This document shows, piece after piece, positions 1-9,446 of a stretch of 64,000 bases of DNA. The notes beneath the pieces were generated by a model. The model saw nothing but the letters and a program-made list of their open reading frames with translations, was not told the DNA's origin and did no database searches. Numbering within the stretch: the stretch's first letter is position 1; every line of letters starts with the position of its first letter. The translations under genes and the position numbers were made by a program. The DNA is from Actinostola sp. cb2023 (taxonomy: Eukaryota; Cnidaria; Anthozoa; Actiniaria; Actinostolidae): contig JAUJYZ010000460.1 in NCBI GenBank assembly GCA_033675265.1, positions 186,001 to 250,000 of the forward strand. The letters run 5' to 3'.

Positions 1-172
1 GCCAAAGCAAACGCAGAACTCTCCCATTCCCAAGAGACCCCTTCTTTCTTCTCTAGTTTAAGCTCTGACGGTGGAACAAAGTGAAAACTCATGAGTACGT
101 AACTTTTGAGTTTAGTTTGGTAACGTTACAAAATCGAAAACAACAATTTGAATATGCACTTGATGAGCTTAC

Positions 173-242
173 CTGTTCCACAGTTGGTACAAAAACGAGA
201 GCTCTCCTCGCAGGAGGCATCACATTTTGAACAACGAAACAT
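173..242 (-). CDS. First exon of a zinc-ribbon protein (partial)
   Basis: On the minus strand an ATG at 242 opens 23 codons with two CxxC knuckles: CSKC near residue 4 and CTNC near residue 18. This spacing is typical of short zinc-ribbon modules that bind one zinc ion. The open frame runs into GTAAGC at 172-167, a good splice donor, so this looks like a first coding exon whose partner lies to the left, outside the window. Nothing else identifies the gene. A chance ORF is possible, but paired CxxC motifs plus a consensus donor make a real exon more likely than not. Confidence 0.5.
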
Positions 243-317
243 TGATGAATTCTTACTCAGTAAGTGTAACAGCTTTTATTGAATGTGTTATGAGACAAAA
301 ATCTATTCATTTGACAG

Positions 318-524
318 CTAAGGTCCAAGCAGGAAGCAGTTAGTTTATCTGGCATACCAGATTCTAGGATCAGTATTATTCTGGAGTTTCCAGATACTTC
401 TGTAAGGACGAAGAAATACAACTTCTTTCGAAGATTTGATGAAAGTCAGTCACGTCTTGTACTTTGCACTAGAGCTCCAGACATCAAAGAAGCCACTTTA
501 GGCATTTTTGATGTTTTTGATTAA
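318..524 (+). CDS. Possible terminal exon of unknown protein
   Basis: A plus-strand frame begins directly after a TTGACAG acceptor-like site ending at 317 and stays open for 68 codons to a TAA at 522-524. The peptide is rich in charged and aromatic residues (for example LEFPDTSVRTKKYNFFRRFD) and ends GIFDVFD. It looks like real protein rather than repeat translation, but I do not recognise the family. It starts only 75 bp from the opposite-strand zinc-ribbon exon, so either the two genes are divergent or one call is wrong. No upstream exon is visible in the window. Confidence 0.35.
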   Translation, partial: LRSKQEAVSLSGIPDSRISIILEFPDTSVRTKKYNFFRRFDESQSRLVLCTRAPDIKEATLGIFDVFD

Positions 525-1830
525 TGGAAGAATATTGCCAATTACCAGTGTATCTTTCGTGTGTGGTCTCGTAGTAAATAATGAAATCAGTGCATGTAGG
601 TAGGTTGGTAAGTTTATTTAAGCTCGGAGTATACAATTAGCGAATAACTTGTTTACAATATAATAATAATGGTACAATAATAATAATAATAGTGGTAATA
701 AATAAACTTATTTCTCTATACAGGCAAACTGTTCTGAACTTTGGTCTTATGGCATCAGGTGAAATACATGGAAACAAATTCTCTTTGTTTCTTTTTGTGA
801 ACGATTTGCTGAAATGCCTCCAGAATAACACTAATAGGCAACCATATCTACAAACCCAAAGAGGTACAGTCTTTCAGTATAATTATTAATACTTACATTG
901 TATTGATATCAATCATACGCGCATGTCCTTGTATGTGATATAACACGAAAGAACCAATTTTATAAACACAGTTCCCAGAATGTTTATATAATATTAGAGA
1001 CACAAGTGGCGTCTCAAGGTCCTGAATGCTGTCCTTCTCTGAGAATTCGAATCCTGTTGGCTCCGTGGCCGGTTCTTGTTGGCTCTCTTTGTTCTTTCCA
1101 TTCTATGTAAATTTTCATTGCACAGTTAGTAGAATATCTTGTATTTAAAGGAATGCATTTCTTGGAAATCGAAATCGACGTTTCATAGTTTTTCAGAAAT
1201 TCAGTATGAGTCTAGCATAACACGTACGAAGCCGAGAGTGGATTGCTTATTTCTTCAACAGTGTAAAATGATCATGAATTTTTTATTGTAAGAAAATCAA
1301 TACACATGGGATTTGAAATTTCATCAAAACAGTTAAGTTGAACTTCTTAAATTTAATACTAATATAGCAATTATCGAATTTATTTGGAAAATCAAAGTCA
1401 CTGAATCATTCTTAAAGCTCAACTAACCCATTGATATTGATATTGTTTTAAAAATATATTTAATATAAGCTGAATAGCTGAATACTAAGGAATTTGCCAT
1501 AACTTATTTATACTTTTTCAAGAATAACTTTTTTTTTGAAATAGGGAAAAAGTGATAAAATCATTTATAAAGACTGTGAAAATATTCTGTAAGTTTTCAA
1601 ATGTCAATAATCAGCACAATGGCGTTTTTGTATAATAAATGATTCCTCAGTAGACGTCATCAAATTTGCATATTGAGATTTGAAACCTCTATAACTCATA
1701 AATGCAAGGTTCAAATCACAAAATACTGAACCCATCAACTATTCAGCTTATATTGAATAGATTTTTAAAATAATCTCACAGGGGTTAGTTGCACTTTAAT
1801 ATTTATAAATGGTTTATTTATGGACATTTA
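525..1830. other. AT-rich stretch without recognised gene
   Basis: AT-rich DNA with a short (AAT)n tract near 660-700. The open frames here are short, overlap on both strands and lack motifs. I see no coding, RNA or mobile-element signal. Confidence 0.5.
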
Positions 1831-1874
1831 CGGCCGTGTTGTACGGATCTATATCTACAGATACAACACGGCCG
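1831..1874. repeat. Short GC-rich inverted repeat (13-bp arms)
   Basis: CGGCCGTGTTGTA at 1831-1843 is mirrored exactly by TACAACACGGCCG at 1862-1874 around an 18-nt loop. It stands out from the AT-rich flanks and sits about 35 bp downstream (minus strand) of the exon-like sequence at 1908-2202. It could be a transcript hairpin or a transposon end. Confidence 0.6.
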
Positions 1875-1907
1875 CTCATGCAGTAAATAACACTTGTTAT
1901 TTATTGA

Positions 1908-2202
1908 ATAAGATTACCTCTGGTTCATAGGGAGTTCTAACTTGATATTTGTGGCCATTTAGAAGCTGTCGAAGTCTGTATGCATATCCCTCATGCGATC
2001 GATCAGTTGAATTCGCTGTGTAACCACGTCCTGTGGAATCACACTCGCCCTCAGGCTTCCCGCAGTCCTTCAAACTCGTCCTCAGGCTTCCCTTGGTCTG
2101 GAGCGTTATTGGCCCAGACGCCACCACATGCGAGAGGAGAAGAAAAGCTAAAGGGAAGAAAGCAAAGTCACGTGATGGTGTGATGTTCACCGTAAGTTGC
2201 AT
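1908..2202 (-). CDS. Signal-peptide-like exon, left copy of an inverted pair
   Basis: A minus-strand ATG at 2202 starts a frame with a hydrophobic run around residues 14-30 (FAFFPLAFLLLSHVVASG) like a secretory signal peptide. A polar segment with CGKPEGEC and an arginine-rich stretch ending NGHKYQVRTPYEPE follow. A GTAATC at the end of the conserved part could be a splice donor. The same sequence recurs in opposite orientation at 5230-5470, where the last 55 codons are well conserved but the signal-peptide part is disrupted. Conservation of the C-terminal part between the copies suggests it was once coding. I do not recognise the family, and it could equally be the end of a composite mobile element. 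Confidence 0.35.
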
Positions 2203-2399
2203 GGAACGGAAGTAACTTTACAGATAATCCAATTATGGAAATCATTACGAACCGCTTCAGATGTCAAAGCAGTTCAAAATTAACATTTTCTTTGGTAGCG
2301 AATACGTTTATAGTCTTTATACGAAATCTGTCCGTTTTAATACTTTAGAGTACCGTATTACTACCTAGAAATTATATATTATGGAAGTTACTGCACAAG

Positions 2400-2771
2400 A
2401 TGACTCTGGATGTGGAAAGGTGGAAAGCAGCCTTGTTTGGAACAACCTTAATTGGCTTCAAGGAAATATGTTGGATAGCTTTTGAGAAAAACCCAGGGTG
2501 TCATATAGTACCTGGTAAAACAAACAGTGACATAGTTGAAAACATTTTTGTCAAGAAAGAGGCAACAATGGACAGAATGATAATCCTACATGCCCAGTAT
2601 GGACCAATGTATGGGCAGTATTTTGATTGGCCAGACAACTACTACTTCTAAAAGTAACAGTGGAACTGTAGATAGCCTTCCCTTCTTTGTTCCAGGAAAA
2701 TTATGTACATATAATAGACAATGTTCAACTGGCAGTTCAACAAAAACAACTAAATTTTCAACTACTGAGTA
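2400..2771 (+). pseudogene. P-element/THAP9-like transposase C-terminal relic
   Basis: Frame one (2400-2651) contains VPGKTNSDIVENIF and a later QYGPM. A second frame from about 2590 continues with GSILIGQTTTTSKSNSG. Together these follow the C-terminal signature of P/THAP9-type transposases in invertebrates (NSDVIENxF, then NPTxxQY, then SIILGQxxxxxKSN). A frameshift near 2600 splits the match and no N-terminal DNA-binding or catalytic region is present, so this is a decayed fragment. It lies between the two inverted exon copies at 1.9 and 5.3 kb. Identification rests on remembered family motifs, not a search. Confidence 0.5.
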
Positions 2772-3523
2772 GCTAAACTGTTTTGAAAATATATACACAT
2801 ACATGTATGTACATGTACAAACTGTACGTACAATGTAATGTTAATAATAACTATACACTACTAGCGTGAAGTTGGGATTCTATGATCAATAATAAATATC
2901 ATTAGTTTAGGTTCATAATATACAACAAATGTCATTGGAAATAAACCATTACAGAGTACAGTCTCCTGAGGTTAAATAGTCTAGTTGCATATATGTAGTT
3001 GTGCCAATATACATATAAGCATACATAATTACAGTCTAATCAAGTAGAAATCAATCAATCAATCCATCCCTATATTTCAAGACAACATGGGATGGTGGAC
3101 CGGTTAGGGTCATAGAGTTGAGACAGCAACCAGTAACATTCATGAAGTTGTGTTCTTTAGGAAAATGTTGTTATTGTAAATGAGCCAGCTAATAATGCCT
3201 TGTTCAGGAGGTCAATGTATAAAGGGAGTAGGCCAAATGACCTAAGGAATTTCTATATTATACTGTCAGTCAGACACAATACTAACAATACTAAGAGATT
3301 TAGCAAACAACTTACCATTATTTACTGCTTGTGAACTTTTTCATGACATCGTAATATTTGTAGTGTACTTGTACCAAACTGTTGTGCTCTTTGGAAAGCA
3401 AGTTCCTCGGCATAATAATAATATAGCTCTAGCCCTGGGTGCACGAAAGGTGAATAGTGCTATCCACCGGATAAAAGTGATAAATTTTATCGGCTGGATA
3501 AGAATTATCCAATTACCAATTAC
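2772..3523. other. No recognised feature
   Basis: AT-rich intergenic sequence between the P-transposase relic and the PIF1-helicase relic. Only short unconvincing frames are seen. Confidence 0.5.
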
Positions 3524-4189
3524 CTGTTATTTCTTGACGGTCATACATTGGCCATGACACTGGACGAATAACCTGACAATCCCCTGTTTCTAAAAGTACT
3601 AATGGAAAGCCATCAGAGTTAAATGAATGTATTGTGCCAGTCATACCATTTCTTAGGCTGGCACTAACATTCCTTGTTTGCATGTCTAGGGCACCATCTT
3701 TTAAGGCCAGAATGCTTGGGTGTGCAACCTTTGATCTTACTGTGCCTGCATCTGTGGCCTTGAACACAAACTCCTTTCCTTCAATCTCACCAAGCATCAT
3801 AGAGTTGTAAAAGTCACAATCCTCATTTGTTGCATATAGCTTAGGAATGTGATCAATTCCTAATTCATGGCAATTCAAAGGTCTTGACAGAGTCTTTAAA
3901 TAATCCATATCATCAACTGTGACTCGTCCTTCTGCAACAGCTCCAAGGACTTTGATGAATTGATCATCCACTTGCCTTTCCACTTTATCAAGTACTACTG
4001 TATGTGGAAATGCATCACTCCATGAATTGCTTTCAAAAGCGTACTGTCCTTTATCATAGTTGTTGGGGACTGGAGGCAATTGAATTGCATTCCTCCAAAT
4101 GGTAAATTATTTCCTCTGATGTCTTGCATCAAGCTGTTCACTAGCTCATTGATCAAGAAGTTCCAAAAATTAAAAAAGCATGTATTCAC
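3524..4189 (-). pseudogene. PIF1-like helicase fragment
   Basis: The minus-strand frame 4079-3524 begins LPPVPN and carries features of the C-terminal half of PIF1-family DNA helicases (the family also found in Helitrons): W..AF...V.L..V.RQ.D..F, then PKLYATN.DCDFYN, then LALKDGALDM..RN, NGMTGTIHSF and VIRPVSW. Upstream in another frame (4190-4080) is DIRGNNLPFGGMQ, which is the segment before the LPPVP motif, so one frameshift near 4085 separates them. The N-terminal Walker A region is absent. The frame ends at a potential GTAATT donor, or is simply truncated, before the expected final helicase motif. It is probably a dead Helitron or captured helicase piece. Confidence 0.7.
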
Positions 4190-5039
4190 GAGTTAAAACC
4201 AACAGCCATGTATGCAATGTATGCATGTGTGAATTTATAGGAGCGGAGTGATGTGGTATTCGCGATATACATGCATTATATGTAGCGTATTTACCCCATG
4301 ATGAACTTGAAAAATAGAACAACTTGCTTTACAAATGTAGCTTTCAATCCAGTTTCTAAATACAACAACATAGACATTTAGGTTACTGGATCGTGTCCAA
4401 CCAAAATAATTCTGAATTATATTTAAACAGCTACCATGGAGATGATATGTTTACATTTCTTTTTAGTGTCTTCAAAAGGCATAAAACCCCATGTGGACAG
4501 CTTGAGCTACATGACAATGTGCCAAGTACAGCTAACTACATTATAAGCTTACTATAGGTGTCTTCAGACGACAAACAAAGTAAACCTCGATATTTAATGA
4601 ACATCTACATGAACTAAGAAGTGTATTAAAGTCATATTATGGTAGATATATATTTTTTACAATGATTTTGTATTCTATAAACGGGTAAACTAAAGTAAAA
4701 CATGCACATACCCATCGTAAACACATGTGTCAGAACGTGTCACACGTTACTTCTATCCACATAGGCAATGTTTAGAGCACAGTTCAAACTCTTGCTTACC
4801 TTCAGACTGTTTGCTGTGATGTTCTGCGTAGCTTTGCGTAGCCTGCGTCGCCAACAACGATATAAAACTACTTGTATAATACTATATAAACTCTAAAATA
4901 TCCACTTGCTTCGTTCGTAAATGTTTTTTGTCACCTTTCTCAGTTTCTGCCAGGTCTTTCTGACGAGATTTTGCGGAGAATGCCGGTATTTCGACACTAG
5001 TGACGTCGACACGCATTGTTCTATATTGTCAATCATCTG
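4190..5039. other. No recognised feature
   Basis: Non-coding, AT-rich. No open frame or repeat structure worth naming. Confidence 0.45.
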
Positions 5040-5475
5040 TTCAAAATTACTTCCGTTTCCAGTACGTTACGGTTAACATCGAGCCATTTGACGACTAAGT
5101 TTAAGAGTTTGTTTAAGTATTTTGCAATGCCTTTTCTTAGCCTAAAAATAGTGCATTATCCTCTTCTGGAGAATAATTAGATATTAGTAGAATTTTTTGT
5201 GACTTCGATGAAAGGAGAGTTATTTTGAATTGAAATTGTCATGTGACTTTGCTTTCCTCCCTTTAGCTTTTCTTTTTAGCTGGGCCGATAACACTCCGTT
5301 CCGTGGGAAGCTTGAGGGCGAGTTTGATGGACCGCGGGAAGCCTGAGGGCGAGTTTGATTCCACAGGACGTGGTTACACAGCGAATACAACTGATCGATC
5401 GTACGAGGGATATGTATATAGACTTCGACAGCTTCTAAATGGCCACAAATATCAAGTTAGAACTCCCTGTGTCTG
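5040..5475 (+). repeat. Right copy of the inverted exon-like pair
   Basis: Plus-strand sequence matching the reverse complement of 1920-2230. The match starts around a shared ACTTCCG segment near 5048, resumes at the ATGTGACTTTGCTTTC segment and is strongest across 5335-5467, where the encoded residues STGRGYTAN, TDRS and YRLRQLLNGHKYQVRTP are kept. An insertion near 5080-5235 and small changes break the signal-peptide portion. Similarity stops abruptly after the CCCT at about 5468. With the left copy it forms an inverted pair about 3.5 kb across, enclosing the transposase and helicase relics. Confidence 0.65.
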
Positions 5476-6467
5476 GTTTGAAGGTTTTTAATGTAGGAGC
5501 TTTTGGCTTCCAGACTGAAACCTTTAAGACTAATGAACTGCGGTTCCAAGACGTAAAGTATATACAAGGCAACATAGGAAGAATAATGATTGGAATGTAA
5601 ACAATAATAAACAATAATAAATGGATTTCATTGTTTTAATAAAATGGAGTATTGTCTCGGGCTGCTTAGTCCCAAAAGGTGTTCCAGAAGAGAAAAGACT
5701 GACAAATTGTATAAAAACCATTGTCGACCATAGTGTTGTACCCTCTGCAAATCAAGTTGCTCAAATGTTTCATGGAATATTAATATTAGAACATGCATAT
5801 GGAAGAGATTGATTGGAAAATGACTACATTCAACAAGAACACAGAGAAACATTTTTCAACAGACATTATCCGTATTATTAATGTAATTTCCATGAACTTT
5901 CTAACAACAACACAATTACATTTAGAAGTGCTATATTGTATCACTTGAATCTGACTAGACATCTAACTATTCAGTAATCAACAAAACTAAAAACAAATTA
6001 AATAAACAAAATACAAATTATTAAGTAAAGTATATTTATATCATGTCATAGAAAACAATATATTGATGAGACACATTTTGTCACCTCATCTCTTCAAATA
6101 ATAACATATGCTGAAAGTGAAGGAATACTTTATTGACAAGTATTCCAAAAATGTCATCAAGCTTTCAAGACCTTTTGATTAACTTCCATCCTCATCCCTG
6201 CAGTGATAGCATGTAATATTATCTGCATAGGTAGAGATATATAATTGAGGCATTTACAAACATTGTAGCTGATTTATGAATATTTGATCTTGATATTTTT
6301 CCTGTGAAACTTTGGTGGGAAACATTCAAACAAACCATGCATAATGCGTCAAATTGATTAAATTAAATCATATCGTGTTCACTCGTGTTTTCGAAATTTA
6401 GAGGAGGTTTAGACGTCTTAGACCACATAATATTCGAATTGCTTTGCTGCCACTCATATTATTATCC
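5476..6467. other. No recognised feature
   Basis: AT-rich sequence with short overlapping frames on both strands (5530-5852) that look like chance ORFs. No motif or repeat was identified. Confidence 0.45.
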
Positions 6468-7148
6468 CTCAAGGTACTTTTAAAAGGCCTGGTTCAAAAA
6501 GGCGCTTTGGAAAATCACATTTATTGTAATAACTCGCTACCCTTGTTTACTTAGGCACTTATATTTAGGCATAAGGTTATATACACGAATTGTGACAATT
6601 CTGTTATAAACATTGTGACGTCATGTGGTCACGTGACCTTTTGGCTGAAAATATAGTTTTTCTTAAATGCGGTCGCGAATTCAATTCACAATGAAATAGT
6701 TTTTACGTAATAGCGTTAAGGATAACTGGTTAAAAAAGATAGCGTCGAGAAAACCTCGTTCCGAATTATAGTTTAAGAGAAAACTACCGAAATATAAACT
6801 GATGAAATGGTCACGTGACCTCTTTTCCACAATATTCGCCTTGCAAAAAGCGGGAGACAGGTTTTCTAAACGAACGTTAATAGATGATCATAAACGTGAT
6901 TATACACACCTATTTGCTTTCACTTTCCTCTTAAACTGGCGACCGCATTTTATTTTTTATTTTCAAAATTATTTGTCACGTGGTTAACCACGTGATACGC
7001 TGTTTTGGATTTCATTCACTTAAATGAGTAGAGGATGTAAAACTCTAAAGGTATGCCAATTTTTGTGATGTTTAGTCAAAATGATTAGACATAATTTTTT
7101 TCGTTTTTCTGGTATTTAAGGCTTGAACCAGGCCTTAAGTACCTTGAG
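6468..7148. mobile_element. Non-autonomous TIR element with CTCAAGGTACTT ends
   Basis: The left end reads CTCAAGGTACTT and then GGCCTGGTTCAA. The right end is the inverse, TTGAACCAGGCC then AAGTACCTTGAG, with small indels. A second inner inverted pair (AATGCGGTCGC near 6667 and GCGACCGCATT near 6940) and several GTCACGTGAC-like palindromes continue the fold-back. No transposase is present. The target duplication is not clear, so the superfamily stays open. Confidence 0.6.
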
Positions 7149-7266
7149 CCTATCTACTGTGGACTATGTCGCAATGTTTTCAAACTTGGTGCCACACATC
7201 TGCCCGGCTTCCAAGATTGTACAAGGTTTTCCAAAATACCAGTTCCAATTGAGTCAAATCACTATA

Positions 7267-7353
7267 CAGTCGAAGCTCTCCTAAGCGACCACCGAAAATG
7301 TCAAGCTTTGTGGTTGCTTACAAGAGGTGGGTGCTTATGAGAGTTTCCAACTG
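7267..7353. mobile_element. 87-bp Tc1/mariner-type MITE
   Basis: A hairpin element starts CAGTCGAAGCTCTC and ends GAGAGTTTCCAACTG, flanked by TA on both sides (7265-7266 and 7354-7355). Internal CTAAGCGACCACC pairs with GGTGGGTGCTTA. The TA duplication and CAGT termini are typical of mariner-type MITEs. It lies just past the end of the TRAF-like pseudogene. Confidence 0.65.
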
Positions 7354-7374
7354 TAGTGATATGACTTGGAACTG

Positions 7375-7890
7375 TACTTAGATCTTTATTGAGTGTGCCA
7401 ATTTGGCTTTGTAATATGGACAAACCACTTGCCTCTTGATACAATCCTCTTTTTGATGACATGGGAGCTTGAGCAGGGACACAAGCTTCCAACAATGTCC
7501 ACATTCCTGTGGACGAAAGTTATATTCATTCTTGTGGGCCTCGAAATCTTTTCTTCTGCATTTCACTGTATATCCTTGACTACGAAATTCGCAGTCAACC
7601 TTCTTGAACATGCAGCCTTTCTCATGGAATGGGCTATCGCCCAGTCTCCCATTACATTCACATCCTTCGTTTTTGCACTTCACTGCAAAAGATGACAGCA
7701 TTGATGTCAAGGCGATATATACAGAGAGGCCCTGCTCACTATCTATCGATCATCTACATGAGGGGCATTTTCTCTTTGTCATGGGGCCTTCTGCTAGACG
7801 TTTGCTACAAGAGTCAAAGAACCTGTGCCCACATTCAATTACGACGGGCTTCAGCATTATAGAAGTGCTAATATTAAAGCAACACGAAGA
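7375..7890 (-). pseudogene. TRAF-like RING/zinc-finger gene remnant
   Basis: Reading the minus strand from about 7890: a RING finger (CCFNIS..., PVVIECGHRFFDSC, KCPSC) is followed, after an in-frame TGA right behind the last RING cysteines, by TRAF-type zinc fingers (VKCKNEGCECNGRLGDSPFHEKGC, split here for description, then KKVDCEF, CRRKDFEAH, CGHC, CPYYK). This is the order found in TRAF-family ubiquitin ligases: RING, then TRAF zinc fingers, then coiled coil and MATH. No MATH domain follows; a small MITE at 7267 abuts it. No introns interrupt the domains. The internal stop and missing C-terminus argue for a pseudogene. A separate RING exon with a short linker is a less likely alternative. 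Confidence 0.7.
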
Positions 7891-8110
7891 CATTGAGGTG
7901 AAGGTATATAATTAGCAAAATCTTGACTGGTCACTATACTTATACAACATTCATGGGAAGCCGTTACGTTTTATCTACCATACATCACAAAGTAAAGCGG
8001 TGTGCGATCAATCTGTCAACTATAGCACAGTCGCCAATAGTCCAACTATCATCCATGATAAAATGAAAAGGAATTATATCGAAAACGAGAATTACTGATA
8101 TATTTGTGAG

Positions 8111-8515
8111 TCAGTTCACAGGCAGTAGTGAATGAGTAGTGTCTGAGAACTGTTTGAAACCATAAACCATATGTTTAGTTTTATATTTTTTTGACTTAAC
8201 AGGTTTAACTTTGATGTTGGCCTTATTTTGTTTGTTTTCTAAACTCAAGGCTTTCTCGAGTAATTGGTTTTCAGGCCAGTATAAAGGTTGTCCAACCTTA
8301 AACAAAGAAAAATGAAATATATTATTATCACACATATTAATGCCGGTCATCTCGCCCCCTTGTGATCTCGTCCCACCATCTCTCCCCCAATGTGTCATCT
8401 CACCCACCCCAGGCACCTCGCCCCCTATTTCATACATTATTGTTTTATATGGTATTTTAAAAACAGTGTGAATAAGGAATGCTGAATAAGTCAAACCACT
8501 TAGAAAATTCAAGAA
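8111..8515 (-). CDS. Possible acyltransferase-3/NRF-6-like 3' exon
   Basis: A minus-strand frame opens right after a CTTACAG acceptor (exon start at 8515) and runs to a stop at 8111. Its first residues, FLNFLSGLTYSAFLIHTVFK, resemble the penultimate membrane helix of nose-resistant-to-fluoxetine/acyltransferase-3 proteins (LSRLTYSAYLIHP). A second part after another AG-like site reads VGQPLYWPENQLLEKAL. The middle (8340-8440) is a simple G-rich GGGCGAGATGA repeat that is unlikely to be coding. The match is short and the call tentative. Confidence 0.25.
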   Translation of the reverse strand, partial: FLNFLSGLTYSAFLIHTVFKIPYKTIMYEIGGEVPGVGEMTHWGRDGGTRSQGGEMTGINMCDNNIFHFSLFKVGQPLYWPENQLLEKALSLENKQNKANIKVKPVKSKKYKTKHMVYGFKQFSDTTHSLLPVN

Positions 8516-9044
8516 CTGTAAGGTAACTTTCGTCTTTACGAAACAGTTTACGACTGACGAAATTCTAAAATTCTAAATCTTCAACTTTATTACTTTTCAG
8601 TTGAAAACTATATACAGACTTGATAAAACAAGAGTCATTTGTGTTGACTCAAATAAACGAAGCGAAATTGACGTCGACCGAAGATTGTTTACTGTACGCA
8701 CCATGGATTCCGTACCATGTTTCATTAGACTGTTCCACAGCCGTCGCTCGGAAACTGAAACAACAGAGTGGGAACTGTGAAATAGTCTACTGTATACTTA
8801 CGGTATACACGATTATAATTACATTGTGTATAATAGAAACCGTATAATAGAGATATTGATTGTGAAATTTTATTGGTTTCATTTTATTAGTATGGGCATG
8901 TGCGATGTTTATGGTTGTTACAGCATTTGATCATTTACTTTTTATTGATTTGTTGGCTCCTAAAAGAGCGGTTTTTGTATTAGAGATACAAGAGAATATC
9001 TTATTCTGCCATTGACGTGTGTTATGCCTTTCAATAACTGGTGT
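8516..9044. other. No recognised feature
   Basis: AT-rich. One 75-codon plus-strand frame (8620-8847) ends in a hydrophobic stretch but has no family signature and is not supported further. Confidence 0.45.
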
Positions 9045-9446
9045 TCATTCTTGTTGCCTTGGTCGAACTCCTCCCAGAGGTTGAAGATGTTAGTCTGTAG
9101 TAGGCGGTATTTTCGCCGCTGAATTCTGGTGAATTTCTTTTCGTTGAGCAGTCATACTTGTAGAGTAACTAGGCGGGTCTCTTGTTCCCGGAGCTTCACC
9201 AGCAGGTAGAATGGCAAACGGGTCTTTCCATAAGTTCTCCTATTCAGTGGGTTATGCCAGCCCTCGATGTCGTTGTTAGTGCGAATTGCGTGCTTGAATA
9301 CCGTCCCAAGTGGCTGGTGGCCAGGTTGTGGACTCTATCCAGTTCTGACGGAAGTAGTAGGTTAGCTGCATGGCTGGTGTGGTAGCGCGGGTCTCGAGGC
9401 CTTCAAACGTTCTGGTGATCTCGTGGACTGTAAGGAAGGGCACTAC
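9045..9446 (-). pseudogene. MULE-type transposase C-terminal relic
   Basis: Minus-strand translation gives VPFLTVHEITRTFEGLETRA, then YYFRQNWI....WPPATW, a one-base frame slip, RTNNDIEGWHNPLNRR, PFYLLVKLREQETRLVTLQ, an in-frame stop, then KKFTRIQRRKYRLLQ and LWEEFDQGN. The NND.EGWHN block and the following KLL-type helices match the C-terminus of MULE-domain transposase-like proteins common in invertebrate genomes. A stop and a frameshift show it is dead. It is fused on the same strand to the truncated LINE RT at about 9446. Confidence 0.65.

Noticed and set aside
7393..7915. Plus-strand ORFs of 77-103 codons
   Set aside because: They are antisense to the TRAF-like RING/zinc-finger remnant, which explains the open frames.
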